Source of the DNA: a virus
Virus record (IMG/VR): IMGVR_UViG_3300021057_000022
Location: 1 to 39,749 of that record
Reading direction: 5' to 3' (one strand)
Length of the DNA stretch: 39,749 nt
Every line of letters starts with the position of its first letter. Positions within the stretch are counted from its first letter, which is position 1. Positions 25,856 to 34,309 of the stretch are shown piece after piece. The position numbers were made by a program, and so were the translations under genes. Under the pieces are notes generated by a model. That model was not told where the DNA came from. It saw only the letters and a program-made list of their open reading frames with translations, and did not search any database.

Positions 25856-26098
25856 TTAGTATACACGGTCTGGAACTAGCGCTAGCTCTTGCGCTTCTTC
25901 TTCGATGGTCCCACCGAATAGCTCGACTACTCCCCGGAATATCGCGCGCTCTATGTCCGGATGGTATTCTGGAGCATGGATCTCCGTATACGTTAAAGAC
26001 ACATCATTCAATGCTTCCTCTATCGAGTTATCTGGATGCGTCCAGCGTCGTTCCTCATATACGCCTATATCCTCTCTAATCCTTGCGCGGTATGGCAT
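25856..26098 (-). CDS. Hypothetical protein, 80 residues
   Basis: Not recognised. The start is ATG 26098, one base after the MuF stop; a longer reading from 26194 would run through the MuF gene and is not needed. The product begins MPYRARIREDIGVYEERRW and ends in an acidic region with several Glu. Being adjacent to the MuF gene with its zincin-like domain, it could be a partner of that protein, but nothing in its sequence proves this. Confidence 0.5.
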   Translation of the reverse strand: MPYRARIREDIGVYEERRWTHPDNSIEEALNDVSLTYTEIHAPEYHPDIERAIFRGVVELFGGTIEEEAQELALVPDRVY

Positions 26099-26099
26099 T

Positions 26100-27722
26100 T
26101 TATTTTTTCTTCGGTTTCTTCTTTTCGTCAAACAAGTTGATGATGAACTTAAAATACTCCGGATCTGCTTTTGCGAAACCAAGCGGGTCGACATATAACT
26201 GCTCGATACCCATACTTACGATTTCGGTCGCGTACATCTTTCCCCATTTCAAATAAAACTTGCCCATGTAGGGATCGATGAACTTATCCCGCTTGAAAAC
26301 CTCGCTAGCGTCATACGCGCTATTTACGCTATTCAGTTTCTCTAACTTATCATTCTTGGTTCTCTCCTCCAGAAATGCTTGAGCCTTTTTAGCAATACTC
26401 TCATCCCAACTTTCGAATATATGCCCCATCTCATGAATGACAGTTCGGGTATCACTCATTTTAGAAAGATGGACTTCCGTCTTCGTGGCATATGCACGAG
26501 CAGTATCATCCTTAAATGTTACGTTCCTCTTTCCTATCTTGGTATTATTCTTAGCGCCTACCAACTTTCTAGTAAATGTTAGTCCTTCGTCTACGTGCGC
26601 TTTAGCGAGGAATCCTTGCGTATTTCCTATGTACTCAGCACCGAACTCGGCTTCTTTCTTATGTAAGAACAATGCGTGAGCCTGTTCTCGTATCGCCTTG
26701 CTTGATCTAATGTAATCGGACTTAACAGCCTGGAGCTGCGAGTGTATTTGCGCTAAATCTTTGGGCTTGTATGCCTGTGCATACTGCGCTTCTAGGCTAG
26801 CTACCGTTTTCTTCTTAGCTTCGAGATCATCTTTTAGCGCGATGACTTGCTTGTATACACGCTCTCCGCGATCCTCTTGCACTACCGTATCATCTATAAT
26901 CGGCAGCTCTGTGCATCTGCAATTAATGACTTCGTGAGCAGGTCCGCTTGGATCGCCAGGATACATAAGCATCGCGCTGCCTACCTGGAACGGCTCATCG
27001 ATCTTGACTTCCTGGCCGTCTGCATCGATATGCGTAGGTCTAACGACGCCGTCGCGCTGCGACAACCAGAGTCGCTTCTGGACATTTGCCGCCTTGAATG
27101 ATTCGTGTTGGCCGGTTTCGAACCCGGCCGTTACAGTCGTTTGCGCAATCGTCTTTGCGCGGCTCTCGGACATCTCGCGAACCGAATCCAGGATCGACTT
27201 ACTTATGTCCGCCATCGTCATGTTCTTTTCGATGCCGGTAGAGATGATTCCGCCTATCCGTTCTCTCGTCAGCTCATGGATAGATTTAGCCTTATCCATG
27301 ACCGTGCCGATAACATCTCGAACGCGCTGGCTATTCGCGTCAAATGTTAGGCTTGCGTCTATACGTAAGGCGCCGGCTTCGAATCCTACGAACAGCGCTT
27401 CGAATAGACGCGGCTCTATGACATGGCGCAGCTTCTCGTATGCGTCATTAACATCGAATATGCTGTCTACCTCGAGCCTGGGATCATCGGCTTTAACTTC
27501 AAACTTAGAAGCAAGTTTACTTCGTATAGATCCCAGGATCTCTCTGAAATGCCTGGCTAGCTCCGGTTCAAGTCTCTTGCGTATCGCAGACCTCAGCCTA
27601 TCGATAGCCTGCCATTCCCGCTTCAGTTGCGCCTCTGTAAAATCCTGGCGCCCGCGTCTCGCCTTCCCGGCTCTTATGAGCGTTTTAATTGCCGCCTCGG
27701 CTCCGGGTTCGGAGACGGCTAT
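26100..27722 (-). CDS. MuF minor head protein fused to zincin-like metalloprotease domain
   Basis: The frame is open from TAA 27756-27758 to TAA 26100 but has no ATG, GTG or TTG before ATG 27299, which would remove ~140 conserved-looking residues. I place the start at ATA 27722, overlapping the portal stop as TAATA (540 residues). The MuF core (SESRAKTIAQTTVTAGFETG ... EVINCRCTELP) lies at about 185-275, a coiled coil at about 285-350, and then a zincin-like domain with HEMGH (430-434) and Glu500 (ATEIVSMG). This last part is AT-rich relative to its neighbours, suggesting a separately acquired effector or maturation protease. MuF proteins are minor capsid proteins, and toxin fusions of them are known. 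Confidence 0.8.
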   Translation of the reverse strand: MAVSEPGAEAAIKTLIRAGKARRGRQDFTEAQLKREWQAIDRLRSAIRKRLEPELARHFREILGSIRSKLASKFEVKADDPRLEVDSIFDVNDAYEKLRHVIEPRLFEALFVGFEAGALRIDASLTFDANSQRVRDVIGTVMDKAKSIHELTRERIGGIISTGIEKNMTMADISKSILDSVREMSESRAKTIAQTTVTAGFETGQHESFKAANVQKRLWLSQRDGVVRPTHIDADGQEVKIDEPFQVGSAMLMYPGDPSGPAHEVINCRCTELPIIDDTVVQEDRGERVYKQVIALKDDLEAKKKTVASLEAQYAQAYKPKDLAQIHSQLQAVKSDYIRSSKAIREQAHALFLHKKEAEFGAEYIGNTQGFLAKAHVDEGLTFTRKLVGAKNNTKIGKRNVTFKDDTARAYATKTEVHLSKMSDTRTVIHEMGHIFESWDESIAKKAQAFLEERTKNDKLEKLNSVNSAYDASEVFKRDKFIDPYMGKFYLKWGKMYATEIVSMGIEQLYVDPLGFAKADPEYFKFIINLFDEKKKPKKK

Positions 27723-29146
27723 TAGAAATCCGAGTAAGGCGGCTCGAATGCGGAGTTAATAGACTCGCCATTACTCAGCCGCATCCTGATAACTGACTGG
27801 ACTTCCTCGGGAATGTAGTAGCATTTAAACGGAGCGCCTGCGCCGCGCTCGGCAGCCTTGCGGCGCCACTTCTTGATTTCGTCCTGCGCGCTTCCAGATA
27901 GCGGCTGATCTTCTTCTTCGACTTCTTCCTGGCGCCGCTGCGGCTTGGCTACTGAAACCAAGTTCTTAGACGGACGCAGTCCAAGCTTCTCTCTAGCTTC
28001 ATTGGCTTCCATGATAGGGCCGCCGACAAGCTTCTGTAAACGCTCTGCCTTGTTTAGCTGGAACTGCTCGAGTATCGAGAGCCGGTCAAACTCATATTGG
28101 AACGTGTAACCATTCGGCCGATACAAGTACCTATTAAGCTGCCTGGCATGACGCTTGCAGGCAGGCATGACTGTGTACACGTAGAACTTAATATCGTCCT
28201 GCTCGGTCGTCGCCTTCGCGCCCGTAATATTCGACATGACGATAGCGTGAGGAACGCCCATTGCCGTCGACATGGATTCTCGAGCATCCTGGGTAAGCGG
28301 AATATTCTCCAGGTCCTTGATTCCTTCGCCGACATTCTCAACCGTAAACGCGCCGGCTTCTACGACTTTAATCCGGCCGGCTCTGAACTTCCCCTTGAAC
28401 CACTGCCACCAGGACGCTTCGATGTGATCGCGATCTTCCTTAAGTGTGCCTTTTGGAACGCCGACGATCGTTGCCCGGAGGAGTCCTGAATCGAGCGCGT
28501 TCTTTACGTACACGTTCAGAGAGTTAATAACGTTGGCGTCATGCAATGCAGCCATCGCTAGCGAATTGCCGGGACCGATTCCAACGAATGGGTCGCGCTG
28601 CCAGAACGGGATAACGAACTGCGCGCTAAACGGCCGTTCTTCATACCCGCCTGTTTCTGTCTGGATTTTACGCTTGTATGTCTCGATTCCTTTTTTGCCT
28701 ATGACCGGGCTCCATGAACCGATCTCCCACCATTGCAAGCCGGTCATGATACCGTGATCCATCAGTTTCAGGACCGCAGCCTTTCCATCCATAACCTCGC
28801 TTGCTTCAATGAGGCTGATGTACTGCTGGATATCCTGGGACCACTCGAGCTCATCCGGAAAATCGTCGCCGTCGCGATCGCTGTCGTATATAGGATCTTC
28901 GGCACCGTCTTGGCGAATCGTAAATGGGACGCCTGAAACAGCAGCAGCCCTGAGCTCTATGATAGCTCGAAAGTATCCGATCTTTTGGTATGCCATAAGA
29001 ACGGAGATCGTTTCATGATCGACCGTTTTACCGAAAAGATCTTCTATAGATGCGACAGGACCGTCGACATATCCGCCGTACGGCATAAAGTTGACGCCTT
29101 TCGTGGCGCGTCGCGTCATCGGTGAGATCAATACGGTCTCTGACAT
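27722..29146 (-). CDS. Portal protein (HK97-type)
   Basis: A 474-residue protein with the usual order of portal elements: an N-terminal clip/wing region (TISVLMAYQKIGYFRAIIELRAAA), a WSPV/WQRDPFVGIGPGNSLAMAAL segment near 170-210, a TQDARESMSTAMGVPHAIV block near 305-325, and a C-terminal region with ANEAREKLGL. It forms the dodecameric DNA gate at the capsid vertex. It follows the large terminase and precedes MuF. The ATG has AGGACTAAG upstream. Confidence 0.9.
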   Translation of the reverse strand: MSETVLISPMTRRATKGVNFMPYGGYVDGPVASIEDLFGKTVDHETISVLMAYQKIGYFRAIIELRAAAVSGVPFTIRQDGAEDPIYDSDRDGDDFPDELEWSQDIQQYISLIEASEVMDGKAAVLKLMDHGIMTGLQWWEIGSWSPVIGKKGIETYKRKIQTETGGYEERPFSAQFVIPFWQRDPFVGIGPGNSLAMAALHDANVINSLNVYVKNALDSGLLRATIVGVPKGTLKEDRDHIEASWWQWFKGKFRAGRIKVVEAGAFTVENVGEGIKDLENIPLTQDARESMSTAMGVPHAIVMSNITGAKATTEQDDIKFYVYTVMPACKRHARQLNRYLYRPNGYTFQYEFDRLSILEQFQLNKAERLQKLVGGPIMEANEAREKLGLRPSKNLVSVAKPQRRQEEVEEEDQPLSGSAQDEIKKWRRKAAERGAGAPFKCYYIPEEVQSVIRMRLSNGESINSAFEPPYSDF

Positions 29147-29200
29147 ATCTTAGTCCTATAAGGATTCTGTAGCAGATTAGCCACTCTAAAATAGCTAATT

Positions 29201-30541
29201 TCAGCGATTAAATAGCCAGTGCGGTTCTTCCAATTTATCAACGAACCCCGCGTATACTGCGGCATCACCGTAGTCTGTCGATCTGCCGATACGCTTCTTG
29301 ATATCGTCTTTTGATTCAACGACCAGCGTTCTATCACTCTTTATCTTGTACCTGGGCGCCAAGAGATCATCGACCAGTTTCTGATGCTGGACTCCTAGTC
29401 GTAGTTCGCCCTTGCGCAGCATCTCGCGGTAGTGCCACCACATCTGTGCGCGCAAGTCCTTGAACTTGTATAGCGACGCAGTCGGATCTTCGTCTTTAGG
29501 ATCTGGTTCTTTTGGTTTACCGCCTGATACAATTTCTTTAACCCTGTAGCCGGCTGCGCGCATATTATCTGCGACACCGGCGCCGAGTCCTACTGTATCG
29601 ACTCCAACCATATCCGCATTTATAGATCGCTCGGCGACCCTGGCTATCGCAAAGTTACTTGTCTGATCGATAGATAGCTGCGAGAATTCCTCGATTTCAT
29701 ATAGTACATTACCGATTTGGTAAGCGAATGTCGTCTTATCGTCCCCATAACGCGCAACGTCTATACCCATCTTATGGCGTCCACCTATCTCCTCCGTTTC
29801 GTAAGCTCCATGAATCCACTCGAATTTGATAAGCTGATCCGGGTCATCTGTGAAATCCCAATCGCCTAAAACAAACCGTTTGTATTCAGCTTCCGGCAGC
29901 TTTCGCCATACCTCTTTTTGCTCCTCGCTGATATATGGGTTGTCATCAGCCTGTGCTGGCAAATAGAAATAAGGTGCCTCGAGCGTCTTCGTACGCCATG
30001 GATTATAGAACCTATCCTTTACCCAGCCCTGCGACGGATTGCACGTGAGGAGTATGATCTTAGGCGGCTGTACCTTAAGTCCCGGAATCGTCCAGGTTCC
30101 CATTCGTTCCTGTTGCCGGATAAACGTTTGCTCTTGCAGCTCGTTGGCTTCCTCGTTTACGAAGCCGTTTACCTCAAGTCCGCGAAACCTATCGCCTTCC
30201 GGATCGTCTTTTATAGACTCAGGAAAGAATATGATCTGGCTGCCATTCTCACATGTAGCCGTCCATGATGTCTGGTGAACTGATCCGACAAACCGCGGCT
30301 TGAACTTATTGAAAGTCGGCAAGAGATTCCGCCGGATAGTTGGCAGATCCTTTCTCGTTATTGCCCACCTGGAGCCCGGGAATACGCGGCATAGAATAAA
30401 GATGAGCGAGAGCACGAGCACGGTCTTGCCGCCTCGGATCGCGCCGCCATAGCAAAGATAATTATACTTTCCAGAAAAAAGAGCGCTAGCGAACTGCTCT
30501 TGTTTTGGAAATAATTCTATCAGTACTTCTCGCTTCGCCAT
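29201..30541 (-). CDS. Terminase large subunit
   Basis: A 446-residue packaging motor. The ATPase domain has Walker A GGAIRGGKT (32-40), Walker B-like GFVNEEANE (126-134) and coupling motif LLTCNPS (164-170). The RNase H-like nuclease domain has Asp261 (MGIDVARYG), Asp315 (VGVDTVG) and Asp423/Asp426 (STDYGDAA). It packages and cuts DNA at the portal. There is no Shine-Dalgarno site; the ATG follows the previous stop by one base. It is separated from the small subunit by ten genes. Confidence 0.95.
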   Translation of the reverse strand: MAKREVLIELFPKQEQFASALFSGKYNYLCYGGAIRGGKTVLVLSLIFILCRVFPGSRWAITRKDLPTIRRNLLPTFNKFKPRFVGSVHQTSWTATCENGSQIIFFPESIKDDPEGDRFRGLEVNGFVNEEANELQEQTFIRQQERMGTWTIPGLKVQPPKIILLTCNPSQGWVKDRFYNPWRTKTLEAPYFYLPAQADDNPYISEEQKEVWRKLPEAEYKRFVLGDWDFTDDPDQLIKFEWIHGAYETEEIGGRHKMGIDVARYGDDKTTFAYQIGNVLYEIEEFSQLSIDQTSNFAIARVAERSINADMVGVDTVGLGAGVADNMRAAGYRVKEIVSGGKPKEPDPKDEDPTASLYKFKDLRAQMWWHYREMLRKGELRLGVQHQKLVDDLLAPRYKIKSDRTLVVESKDDIKKRIGRSTDYGDAAVYAGFVDKLEEPHWLFNR

Positions 30542-30542
30542 T

Positions 30543-30827
30543 TCAGAATATTTCCAGGTCCGGGATGTCTACCGTCTGCCCAGCAAGAGCATGACTACAA
30601 TCGTTCAGAAATTGGATCTTTCCGTCCGTCACGAAGCTGTGGCATCGGTACTCCGGGAGACCCGGTCGCGTAGCTAAGATAGATGGTTTGATCGTCGGCT
30701 TCTCTTCATCGCCGTTCCACGACCACGATCCTTCGCCATTAACCTTCACCATGTGAATGTCATCGCATCCCGGACACCGGAATACCCGATAGGCGTCGTT
30801 GCCATTTCGCGCGCGACGTAGTTTCAT
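30543..30827 (-). CDS. DUF6527-like zinc-finger protein
   Basis: About 94 residues from ATG 30827, which overlaps the upstream stop as ATGA. FRCPGCDDIHMV, a Trp-containing WSWNGDEEKPTIKPS segment and a late CHSFVTDGKIQFLNDCSHALAG segment match the DUF6527 pattern, in which cysteines and histidines probably bind zinc. The function of the family is unknown to me. It is common in phages near packaging genes, as here. A longer start at 30881 is unlikely. Confidence 0.7.
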   Translation of the reverse strand: MKLRRARNGNDAYRVFRCPGCDDIHMVKVNGEGSWSWNGDEEKPTIKPSILATRPGLPEYRCHSFVTDGKIQFLNDCSHALAGQTVDIPDLEIF

Positions 30828-31345
30828 GGCGTCCCATCCATGCTTAAACTTAACTCTGAACGCGCCTTTGCCATATTCCAAAATCGATACATCATCTTTT
30901 CGGCTATCTTCATCTTATCTTTGTCACTGATCTTGTCAGTATGCAATCTAGGCGCTTTCTTAACAATCAATACTCGCGAATATAGGTACTGCGATTTGTC
31001 CTCGATCCAAATAAGTCCTGCGTGTGCCGGCACGTCTTCTGCTAATAGCAAGCCAGCTGGAACGGCAAACCAGAAATAATTAGGTCGACGCTTAACAGAC
31101 GCGTTAGCCAGCCATTCGTGTCGGGACTGAAAGCGTCCGTGTCTACGGAATGGCGTTTTCTTGAAGTCGGCTAGAAAGTCTGATTTTGTGATTTTTATTT
31201 CAAACTCGTGGACGAGACCTGATGTCGTAACAGACAAGAGATCAGATTCCCAATCGGCGAAATGCTGGACATTAGGTATAATCCACTTCTGTCCCTTGCC
31301 TATGGCAAATCTATACAGGGCGATCTGGATATCACGCTCTGTCAT
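30824..31345 (-). CDS. PD-(D/E)XK-like nuclease (MmcB/VRR-like)
   Basis: A 173-residue protein. WESDLLSVTTSGLVHEFEIKITKSDF (about residues 32-57) contains an Asp followed by ExK (EFEIKI), the active-site arrangement of PD-(D/E)XK nucleases, and a flanking FLADFKK helix. A later segment with FWFAVPAGLL and LIWIEDK supplies the remaining strands. It may serve in DNA processing during replication or packaging. It overlaps the preceding gene by 14 nt. Confidence 0.6.
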   Translation of the reverse strand: MTERDIQIALYRFAIGKGQKWIIPNVQHFADWESDLLSVTTSGLVHEFEIKITKSDFLADFKKTPFRRHGRFQSRHEWLANASVKRRPNYFWFAVPAGLLLAEDVPAHAGLIWIEDKSQYLYSRVLIVKKAPRLHTDKISDKDKMKIAEKMMYRFWNMAKARSELSLSMDGTP

Positions 31346-31613
31346 CGCGGTATATCTGCCCGTCGACGTCGATGAACATTGCGCCTACGCCTTCACCAAT
31401 AGCGCGTCTAATCTCTACCAGCAACGCCTCTGCTTCTGGGACCGATGTCCGGCCGTCATCAAATGATAGCACGGCTATGATCGGATCGTGAGCCGCTGGA
31501 ACCTGCGACTTGAGTCTTACATACGTCTTTTGCTCGCGTCTACTCTCCGAAATATAGATCGCGGCGTAGAGGCTGACATTATACAGGTTCCTATCCTGCG
31601 CCTGGATAAACAT
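31332..31613 (-). CDS. Hypothetical protein, 93 residues
   Basis: Not recognised. It starts at ATG 31613 behind a strong AAGGAGAAC site, one of the best Shine-Dalgarno sequences in the window. The product has an N-terminal strand-rich region and a central alpha/beta region (PIIAVLSFDDGR, then VPEAEALLVEIRRAIGEG), suggesting a small folded domain. Confidence 0.55.
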   Translation of the reverse strand: MFIQAQDRNLYNVSLYAAIYISESRREQKTYVRLKSQVPAAHDPIIAVLSFDDGRTSVPEAEALLVEIRRAIGEGVGAMFIDVDGQIYRDDRA

Positions 31614-31624
31614 GTACGTTCTCC

Positions 31625-32527
31625 TTATTGCTTTTCAATATCAAGCTGTAGGTCCCGAATAGCCATGTACATGATACTTCTATCCGAGCTCTCGTATGCC
31701 AGGTAAAGCTTCCGCACGTGCTCGATCACGTCAGAGCGAAGCTGCCGAACTTTATCATCAGAATTTCGACGATCGAGTATGCGCGCTAGCAGCTCGATGA
31801 ACGGTTCGTCGCAAGCTATATGCGCAATAATCGTCTCCCGTGTTCGATTAGGCGCCAGTAGCTCCCTGTACACGACATCGAATTTATACGCGTCGCGCTC
31901 AATGATAGCGTAGTGGCCCTGGTTCTGGCCAGAATCGATGATTGGTGGCTCGGCCGTACCTGGAACCGGATTTAATGCCGCGTCGATCCTAGGCGATTCT
32001 AGGCGCGCCTGGCGCCGCTCGTCGTCTAGCGCATCGAGGATAGTTTTAAGTGCGGCGTCCGTACCAGACGGAACTTCGGCCGCGTCATCATCGAAGCCCC
32101 AGTAAGAATCGAATGACTTGCGCTTCCACGGAATCGCATTATAGAACTTAGCGACCGTAACCCATGAAGACTTGACGGTGCCGTCACGATCGTTATGGAT
32201 AGCAACGCCAATGCCGCCGAATCCATCATCCTCGAACAAAAACCAGGTATCATGGAATACGCGCCACTCCGTAATGCCGCGCTTAACGGCGGCTTCTATA
32301 AACTCGGCCGGATGTCGCTCGTAATAGTCCGCGTCGGCGTCTACATTAAACGGAGCTGGACCGAACCAGAATCCCTGGATATTCTCGATCCACGGAAATC
32401 CTTGCGCCGCATAATTCTGCAGTCCTTCCTCGCCGTGATCGATAACAGCTATCACCGGCTTCGCGAGCTTGGTTCGCCTAACCAGGTAATATCCTGGTTC
32501 TTTTGGCACTTCAGATGTCCACTTCAT
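31625..32527 (-). CDS. Hypothetical protein, about 300 residues, two parts
   Basis: The start is ATG 32527, an ATGA overlap with the gene before it; an upstream ATG at 32578 is probably not used. The N-terminal ~90 residues (KEPGYYLVRR, then a Trp/Phe-rich WFGPAPF) resemble the small DUF-type domain found in many phage proteins that begin with a 'GYYLVR' strand. The C-terminal ~120 residues are helical and charged. No catalytic motif is seen. Confidence 0.55.
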   Translation of the reverse strand: MKWTSEVPKEPGYYLVRRTKLAKPVIAVIDHGEEGLQNYAAQGFPWIENIQGFWFGPAPFNVDADADYYERHPAEFIEAAVKRGITEWRVFHDTWFLFEDDGFGGIGVAIHNDRDGTVKSSWVTVAKFYNAIPWKRKSFDSYWGFDDDAAEVPSGTDAALKTILDALDDERRQARLESPRIDAALNPVPGTAEPPIIDSGQNQGHYAIIERDAYKFDVVYRELLAPNRTRETIIAHIACDEPFIELLARILDRRNSDDKVRQLRSDVIEHVRKLYLAYESSDRSIMYMAIRDLQLDIEKQ

Positions 32528-32913
32528 ATCACCTCTACCTGGCGCCATTCTTGCGCGCCTGTTTTCACGTCTATCCATACCTGCTCAAGATAAAAACCGC
32601 GGCTCGTCTCCGGAGCATTACGGATTCGAAGCCAGGCAGTAGGAATCCATGGCACGGCCGGCAGTACATCGAGGACGATCGTAGAATCGGCGCCAGGCTC
32701 CGACGTCTCCCAGGCAATCAGCTCCTCAAGTTCCGTTCGCCTGACGATGATAGGATCAGCCTGCCGGCCGGCAAGATATACGGCTACGATTCCCGTAACC
32801 CATGCAGACTCTACGTCGCGTATCTCGATGATCTCGGCAGGATCGATGTTTCGGACGCGCCTGTAGTGATACGCGCTATGTACATTGCATATCGAATTAA
32901 CGGTAAGTATCAT
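32524..32913 (-). CDS. Hypothetical protein, 129 residues
   Basis: Not recognised. The protein is mixed alpha/beta with several Trp and Ile-rich strands (AWVTGIVAVYLAG) and ends just inside the next gene (ATGA). It belongs to the run of small overlapping genes between the two terminase genes. Confidence 0.5.
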   Translation of the reverse strand: MILTVNSICNVHSAYHYRRVRNIDPAEIIEIRDVESAWVTGIVAVYLAGRQADPIIVRRTELEELIAWETSEPGADSTIVLDVLPAVPWIPTAWLRIRNAPETSRGFYLEQVWIDVKTGAQEWRQVEVI

Positions 32914-33157
32914 AAACGCTCCTCAATCGCTTATGTGGATCGAACTTGTTTCGTCTTGTCTTATATGGATTCGGTATAGGACCGCGGCGCGTCTTCCGTT
33001 CTGGCTTTTCGGCAGCAGCGCACGGAGCGAACAACCACGGATTCGGCTCATATGATCTCTTAGGACTATCTACATAACCATAGGCGGTACAATCGTGATC
33101 GCGATAAAAGGCGGTGGTCGCGGTACCTGGCTCAGATATGTAAAGTCCTGCAGCCAT
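32897..33157 (-). CDS. Hypothetical basic protein, 86 residues
   Basis: Not recognised. The C-terminal half is strongly basic and proline-rich (RKTRRGPIPNPYKTRRNKFDPHKR), which could bind nucleic acid. The N-terminal half contains aromatic residues and two cysteines. It overlaps the next gene by 17 nt. Confidence 0.45.
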   Translation of the reverse strand: MAAGLYISEPGTATTAFYRDHDCTAYGYVDSPKRSYEPNPWLFAPCAAAEKPERKTRRGPIPNPYKTRRNKFDPHKRLRSVYDTYR

Positions 33158-33169
33158 CTTGTTCTCATA

Positions 33170-33583
33170 TCACGCGCTCTTATTCATATACATTTCTGCG
33201 CGTTCAAGGTTCATTTTTGCGAACAGGACGTCCATTGCGTTACGCTTCGCAAAATGCCACGACATGGCGCGCGATTCCTCCACCTGGCTCTTGTATAGCT
33301 GCATGACGATCTTCTTGTATTCTGGATCTTTGCGCGCCATTTCTTCTGCCCTAGCGACAGATGCTTTGTCGCCCGTCATCTCAATCGCAGCAAAATACTT
33401 ATCGATCAGCTCTGCCAGTCTTATCTTCCTGAAATGACCCAGGTACTCTACGCGCGCCTTTAGCCGACCCCATTCTTCGCCAGATATACGGACTTCCTCT
33501 ATAAGCTCGGTAAGCTCGGGACCGATCTTCCTGGCTATTGCCGGATTAACGGCTTTCTCGCGCGCCTGGCTACCATTCCTCAT
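33170..33583 (-). CDS. Hypothetical helical protein, 137 residues
   Basis: Not recognised. Almost entirely helical and highly charged, with long amphipathic stretches (AELIDKYFAAIEMTGDKASVA, then EEMARKDPEYKKIV). It has no cysteines. It lies in the run of small genes between the terminase subunits. Confidence 0.5.
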   Translation of the reverse strand: MRNGSQAREKAVNPAIARKIGPELTELIEEVRISGEEWGRLKARVEYLGHFRKIRLAELIDKYFAAIEMTGDKASVARAEEMARKDPEYKKIVMQLYKSQVEESRAMSWHFAKRNAMDVLFAKMNLERAEMYMNKSA

Positions 33584-33586
33584 CGA

Positions 33587-33919
33587 TCAAGTATCTAAGC
33601 CAGTAATCCGGTAGTATTTGAGTCGATCGCGTGATATCAGGAATATCGACGAAACGCCTTCAAGGTACGGCGTGACGTAGATATCCGGATCATCAGCCGG
33701 CCAGTCTTCGATCTTAAGAAACTGCATCGTAGCTACGGGAATAGCTATGATGTACTTTCTGAAATCGAAACCATAATGCTCGCGCAGGTGCCGCTTAAGT
33801 GCCTGGAATGGCGTCTCGTGAACTGCCTCGAGCAGTGCAACGAATCGATCGGCCGTCAGGATATTGACGCCTTCGTGCTCTGTAACTACCGTTTCGTTTA
33901 TCGCCGATAGCATACTCAT
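33587..33919 (-). CDS. Hypothetical protein, 110 residues
   Basis: ATG 33919 overlaps the upstream stop as ATGA, so I prefer it to the ATG at 33967, which would overlap the zinc-ribbon gene by 52 nt. The product has an N-terminal helix pair, then HYGFDFRKYIIAIPVAT and a strand-rich C-terminus. No family is recognised. Confidence 0.5.
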   Translation of the reverse strand: MSMLSAINETVVTEHEGVNILTADRFVALLEAVHETPFQALKRHLREHYGFDFRKYIIAIPVATMQFLKIEDWPADDPDIYVTPYLEGVSSIFLISRDRLKYYRITGLDT

Positions 33920-34125
33920 TTCTTTTTGAACTTGTCTCGTATCGATCCTTTTCTTCTGATCGGCCATCCTTTTTCGTTCGTCACTCTAACATCTGCGCGG
34001 TATCCGCAGTTCGTACATTCTTCAACATCTCCGTGAATTCCACTGACTGCCCTGAAACTCCCTAGCGTAAGATCGCCAGCCTTACACCTAGGACATTTTC
34101 GCGGGATGATTACCGACCCGGTCAT
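33916..34125 (-). CDS. Zinc-ribbon protein, 69 residues
   Basis: A small protein with two Cys pairs, CPRCKAG near residues 11-17 and CTNCGY near 37-42, a classical zinc ribbon. The C-terminus is basic (GSIRDKFKKK). Such stand-alone ribbons can bind DNA, RNA or protein. One of four Cys-rich small proteins between 30.5 and 36.3 kb. Confidence 0.65.
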   Translation of the reverse strand: MTGSVIIPRKCPRCKAGDLTLGSFRAVSGIHGDVEECTNCGYRADVRVTNEKGWPIRRKGSIRDKFKKK

Positions 34126-34126
34126 T

Positions 34127-34309
34127 TTACCTCATCAAACTCTGCGGCAGCTTAATAAACACGCGGTACCATTCTTTGCGTCTGCCGCGGAAAAACTCGT
34201 TCGCAGCAGGAAATGACAGGCGCCACTGCCGGCCGGTATTTATCGACTCTACGAGAACGGCGTGGCTCATCCGCGCTATGTCCGACTCGAACAACACCCT
34301 AGAACTCAA
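34127..34309 (-). CDS. Small hypothetical protein, start uncertain
   Basis: A short ORF between the small terminase gene and the zinc-ribbon gene. The start may be TTG 34309 (overlapping the small terminase stop), GTG 34297 or ATG 34270. The last gives a 47-residue, basic protein with a QWRLSFPAANEFFRGRRKEWYR segment. No known family. Confidence 0.4.
   Translation of the reverse strand: MSSRVLFESDIARMSHAVLVESINTGRQWRLSFPAANEFFRGRRKEWYRVFIKLPQSLMR

Noticed and set aside
27725-27755. Portal-to-MuF fusion by -1 frameshift
   Set aside because: The frame geometry allows it, but there is no X XXY YYZ site in the overlap, and the TAATA junction explains expression more simply.
27004-27759. 251-residue rightward ORF opposite the MuF and portal genes
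   Set aside because: The reverse strand carries the conserved MuF frame here; this ORF is Ser-rich and without any motif.
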